Position numbers and translations under genes: made by a program. From Bugula neritina (lineage: Eukaryota; Bryozoa; Gymnolaemata; Cheilostomatida; Bugulidae), in contig OZ037772.1 of NCBI GenBank assembly GCA_964035545.1, forward strand, positions 13,236,818 to 13,300,817: a stretch of 64,000 bases of DNA, in the 5' to 3' direction. Under the pieces are notes generated by a model. The model made no database searches. It had not been told where the DNA came from and saw only the letters and a program-made list of their open reading frames with translations. This document shows positions 62,590-64,000 of the stretch, piece by piece; within the stretch, counting starts at the first letter, position 1, and each line of letters opens with the position of its first letter.

Positions 62590-62810
62590 TATGTATATAT
62601 ATACACAAACCTGCATGCATACCAATACACTACTTATACCTACATATACTTATACCTACCTATACATATACATACCTATACATATACATACCTATACATA
62701 TACCTATACCTACCTATACATATACATACCTATACATATACCTGCCTATACATATACCTATACATACCTATACCTATACCGACATATATACATACCTATA
62801 CCTATGTATA
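62590..62810. repeat. CATACCTATACATATAC repeat
   Basis: Short units of ACCTATACATATACAT, low complexity. Confidence 0.88.
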
Positions 62811-62991
62811 TTATTGTTTAGCCTAAAGAGCTGAGTCGTACCTCTCAACTCTCAGATTCAAGTCAGTCAAGATGCAGGTCTCCTCTGCTACTCTATACCA
62901 ACTAAAATTTGCTCTTTCCTTTTGCAGTCTACTGTTCACTAATTACAGGCTTTGCGTAACTGGGGCGTAGCATAATTTCATGTCTGTAACT

Positions 62992-63003
62992 TGCGCATGC
63001 GCC
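62992..63003 (+). promoter_or_regulatory. NRF1-like palindromic motif, possible promoter of a gene to the right
   Basis: TGCGCATGCGCC matches the NRF1 consensus and is followed by a CRE-like TGACATCA. About 60 bases downstream GCGCAG/GTAATA looks like the end of a short first exon near 63063. No coding exon for such a gene lies inside the window. Confidence 0.35.
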
Positions 63004-63303
63004 ATGACATCAGTCCCAGTATCTGTATACTTCCTTGTCTGTATATACGATACTGAAGCGCAGGTAATATACAGTCTCTCACAGGTCTATACTCTTACCT
63101 GCAGCTCACCGCACTCATCATGTTATACACTTGGAATTTATTTCTAGGTTTGTTTTTCTGAGCCAGTATTGACTGGTTTACTTAATTTGTTTTTAAATTT
63201 GTAGTAGTTTGTTTGTGAGACGAGGTTTGAGGTTTGTGGTGAACGTGTCAAATTCTGGTACGTCAACATTTATAAACTACTTGACGTACACTTGCATTGC
63301 TAA

Positions 63304-63604
63304 CCCCCTATTCACACTTACCGTATCGTACGCCGTAACAGCAAATATCAGCCATTTTTACAAATGTTTGAGCTTCCTGTACGGTGTTGCGGTACGGTAG
63401 GATCAAGCACTGCTTGATTCAAATAAGTTGCGGCGGACTCCTATTGGACAGAAAAACTTTTGCGTTAATTAATTGGATATAATTGTCCAATGAAGTGTCA
63501 TAGATTGTACCTAATAGCGGACTTTGAAAACTTCAGCCCGGACACATTAAAAATGGCTGATATTTGCTGTTACGGCGTACGATACGGTAAGTGTGAATAG
63601 GGGG
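63304..63604. mobile_element. 301-bp MITE with perfect 57-bp inverted ends (PIF/Harbinger-like)
   Basis: Positions 63304-63360 and 63548-63604 are exact reverse complements (57 bp), beginning CCCCCTATTCACACTTACCG. TAA flanks both sides (63301-63303, 63605-63607), a 3-bp TWA-type target duplication as in PIF/Harbinger elements. The 187-bp interior has no coding capacity. Perfect ends suggest recent movement. Confidence 0.8.
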
Positions 63605-63607
63605 TAA

Positions 63608-64000
63608 ACCTGCAGCGTGTATAGGTCACATGGAAAGACAAAGTATATATACTGAGCTTTACTCACACATATATTATATACATACTTGTACAACATTCTT
63701 GTGTTCATATTATATGCACTGCCTCATATGCAATAAGAAATATTGCATGTACATTAATAAGCATCATTCAGCTAATAGTATTTTCATAAATAGTGATTAT
63801 ATTAAAATGAAATTCTATGTTATTGATGCCTTAGTTTACATAACGGTTCACAACTTGCACATGCAATATGTCATGCAAACATGTTAATTAATAATGTATG
63901 AATTTGTGGAATGACCTCAGCTGATGAAAGGTGTTAACTAAAGAATGTTAACTTCTGAAGTTGCTTCAACCGCAAAAAATTGAAGCCTCATTGTTTTTAA
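63608..64000. other. Right edge, no feature recognised
   Basis: AT-rich unique DNA after the Harbinger-like MITE. An open frame at 63630-63887 has no recognisable protein character. Confidence 0.4.

Overview
This window is nuclear DNA from an animal. It is AT-rich, and its protein-coding exons are short, interrupted by introns with GT-AG borders and consistent phases. It holds five reconstructable genes and an extraordinary load of tandem repeats, which fill most introns. The first gene is an intermediate filament protein with a long, lamin-length rod and a lamin-tail domain but no CaaX box or visible nuclear signal. That is the architecture of protostome-type cytoplasmic intermediate filaments, so a protostome, perhaps a lophotrochozoan, is the best guess. 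The lineage cannot be fixed from the sequence alone.

Layout: (1) 417-15230, minus: the intermediate filament gene, with two alternative first exons and three tail exons whose phases make them mutually exclusive. (2) 17666-19224, plus: a small five-exon gene for a single-pass membrane protein of unknown family, divergent from gene 1. (3) 19790-28371, minus: an ATF6-type membrane-tethered bZIP factor (12 coding exons, about 645 residues), convergent with gene 2. (4) 32130-40153, plus: an SLC27A/FATP fatty-acid transport protein, called A (15 exons, 636 residues), divergent from ATF6. (5) 40911-58442, minus: a second FATP, called B (15 exons, 641 residues), tail-to-tail with A and with the same exon plan. 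Exons 12-13 and intron 12 of A and B are almost identical while the flanking exons are strongly diverged, which points to gene conversion. From 58443 to the right edge there are mainly tandem repeats, one candidate 5' exon of FATP B, an NRF1-like promoter motif and a 301-bp Harbinger-like MITE.

Repeats: nearly every intron carries its own minisatellite (units from about 12 to about 58 bp). In many introns the repeat unit contains a copy of that intron's own splice signal: exon end plus donor, acceptor plus exon start, or a branch-point TACTAAC. This looks like intron growth by tandem duplication across splice sites, and it is the most unusual property of the window. A 3.4-kb fold-back element and a 423-bp MITE with similar ends are inserted in intron 3 of FATP B.

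Function: the two FATPs would activate and import fatty acids at the ER or plasma membrane, ATF6 would sense ER stress, and the filament gene would make several structural isoforms. I see no evidence that the genes form a functional cluster. All gene models come from reading splice sites and phases by eye; no transcripts or database searches were available.
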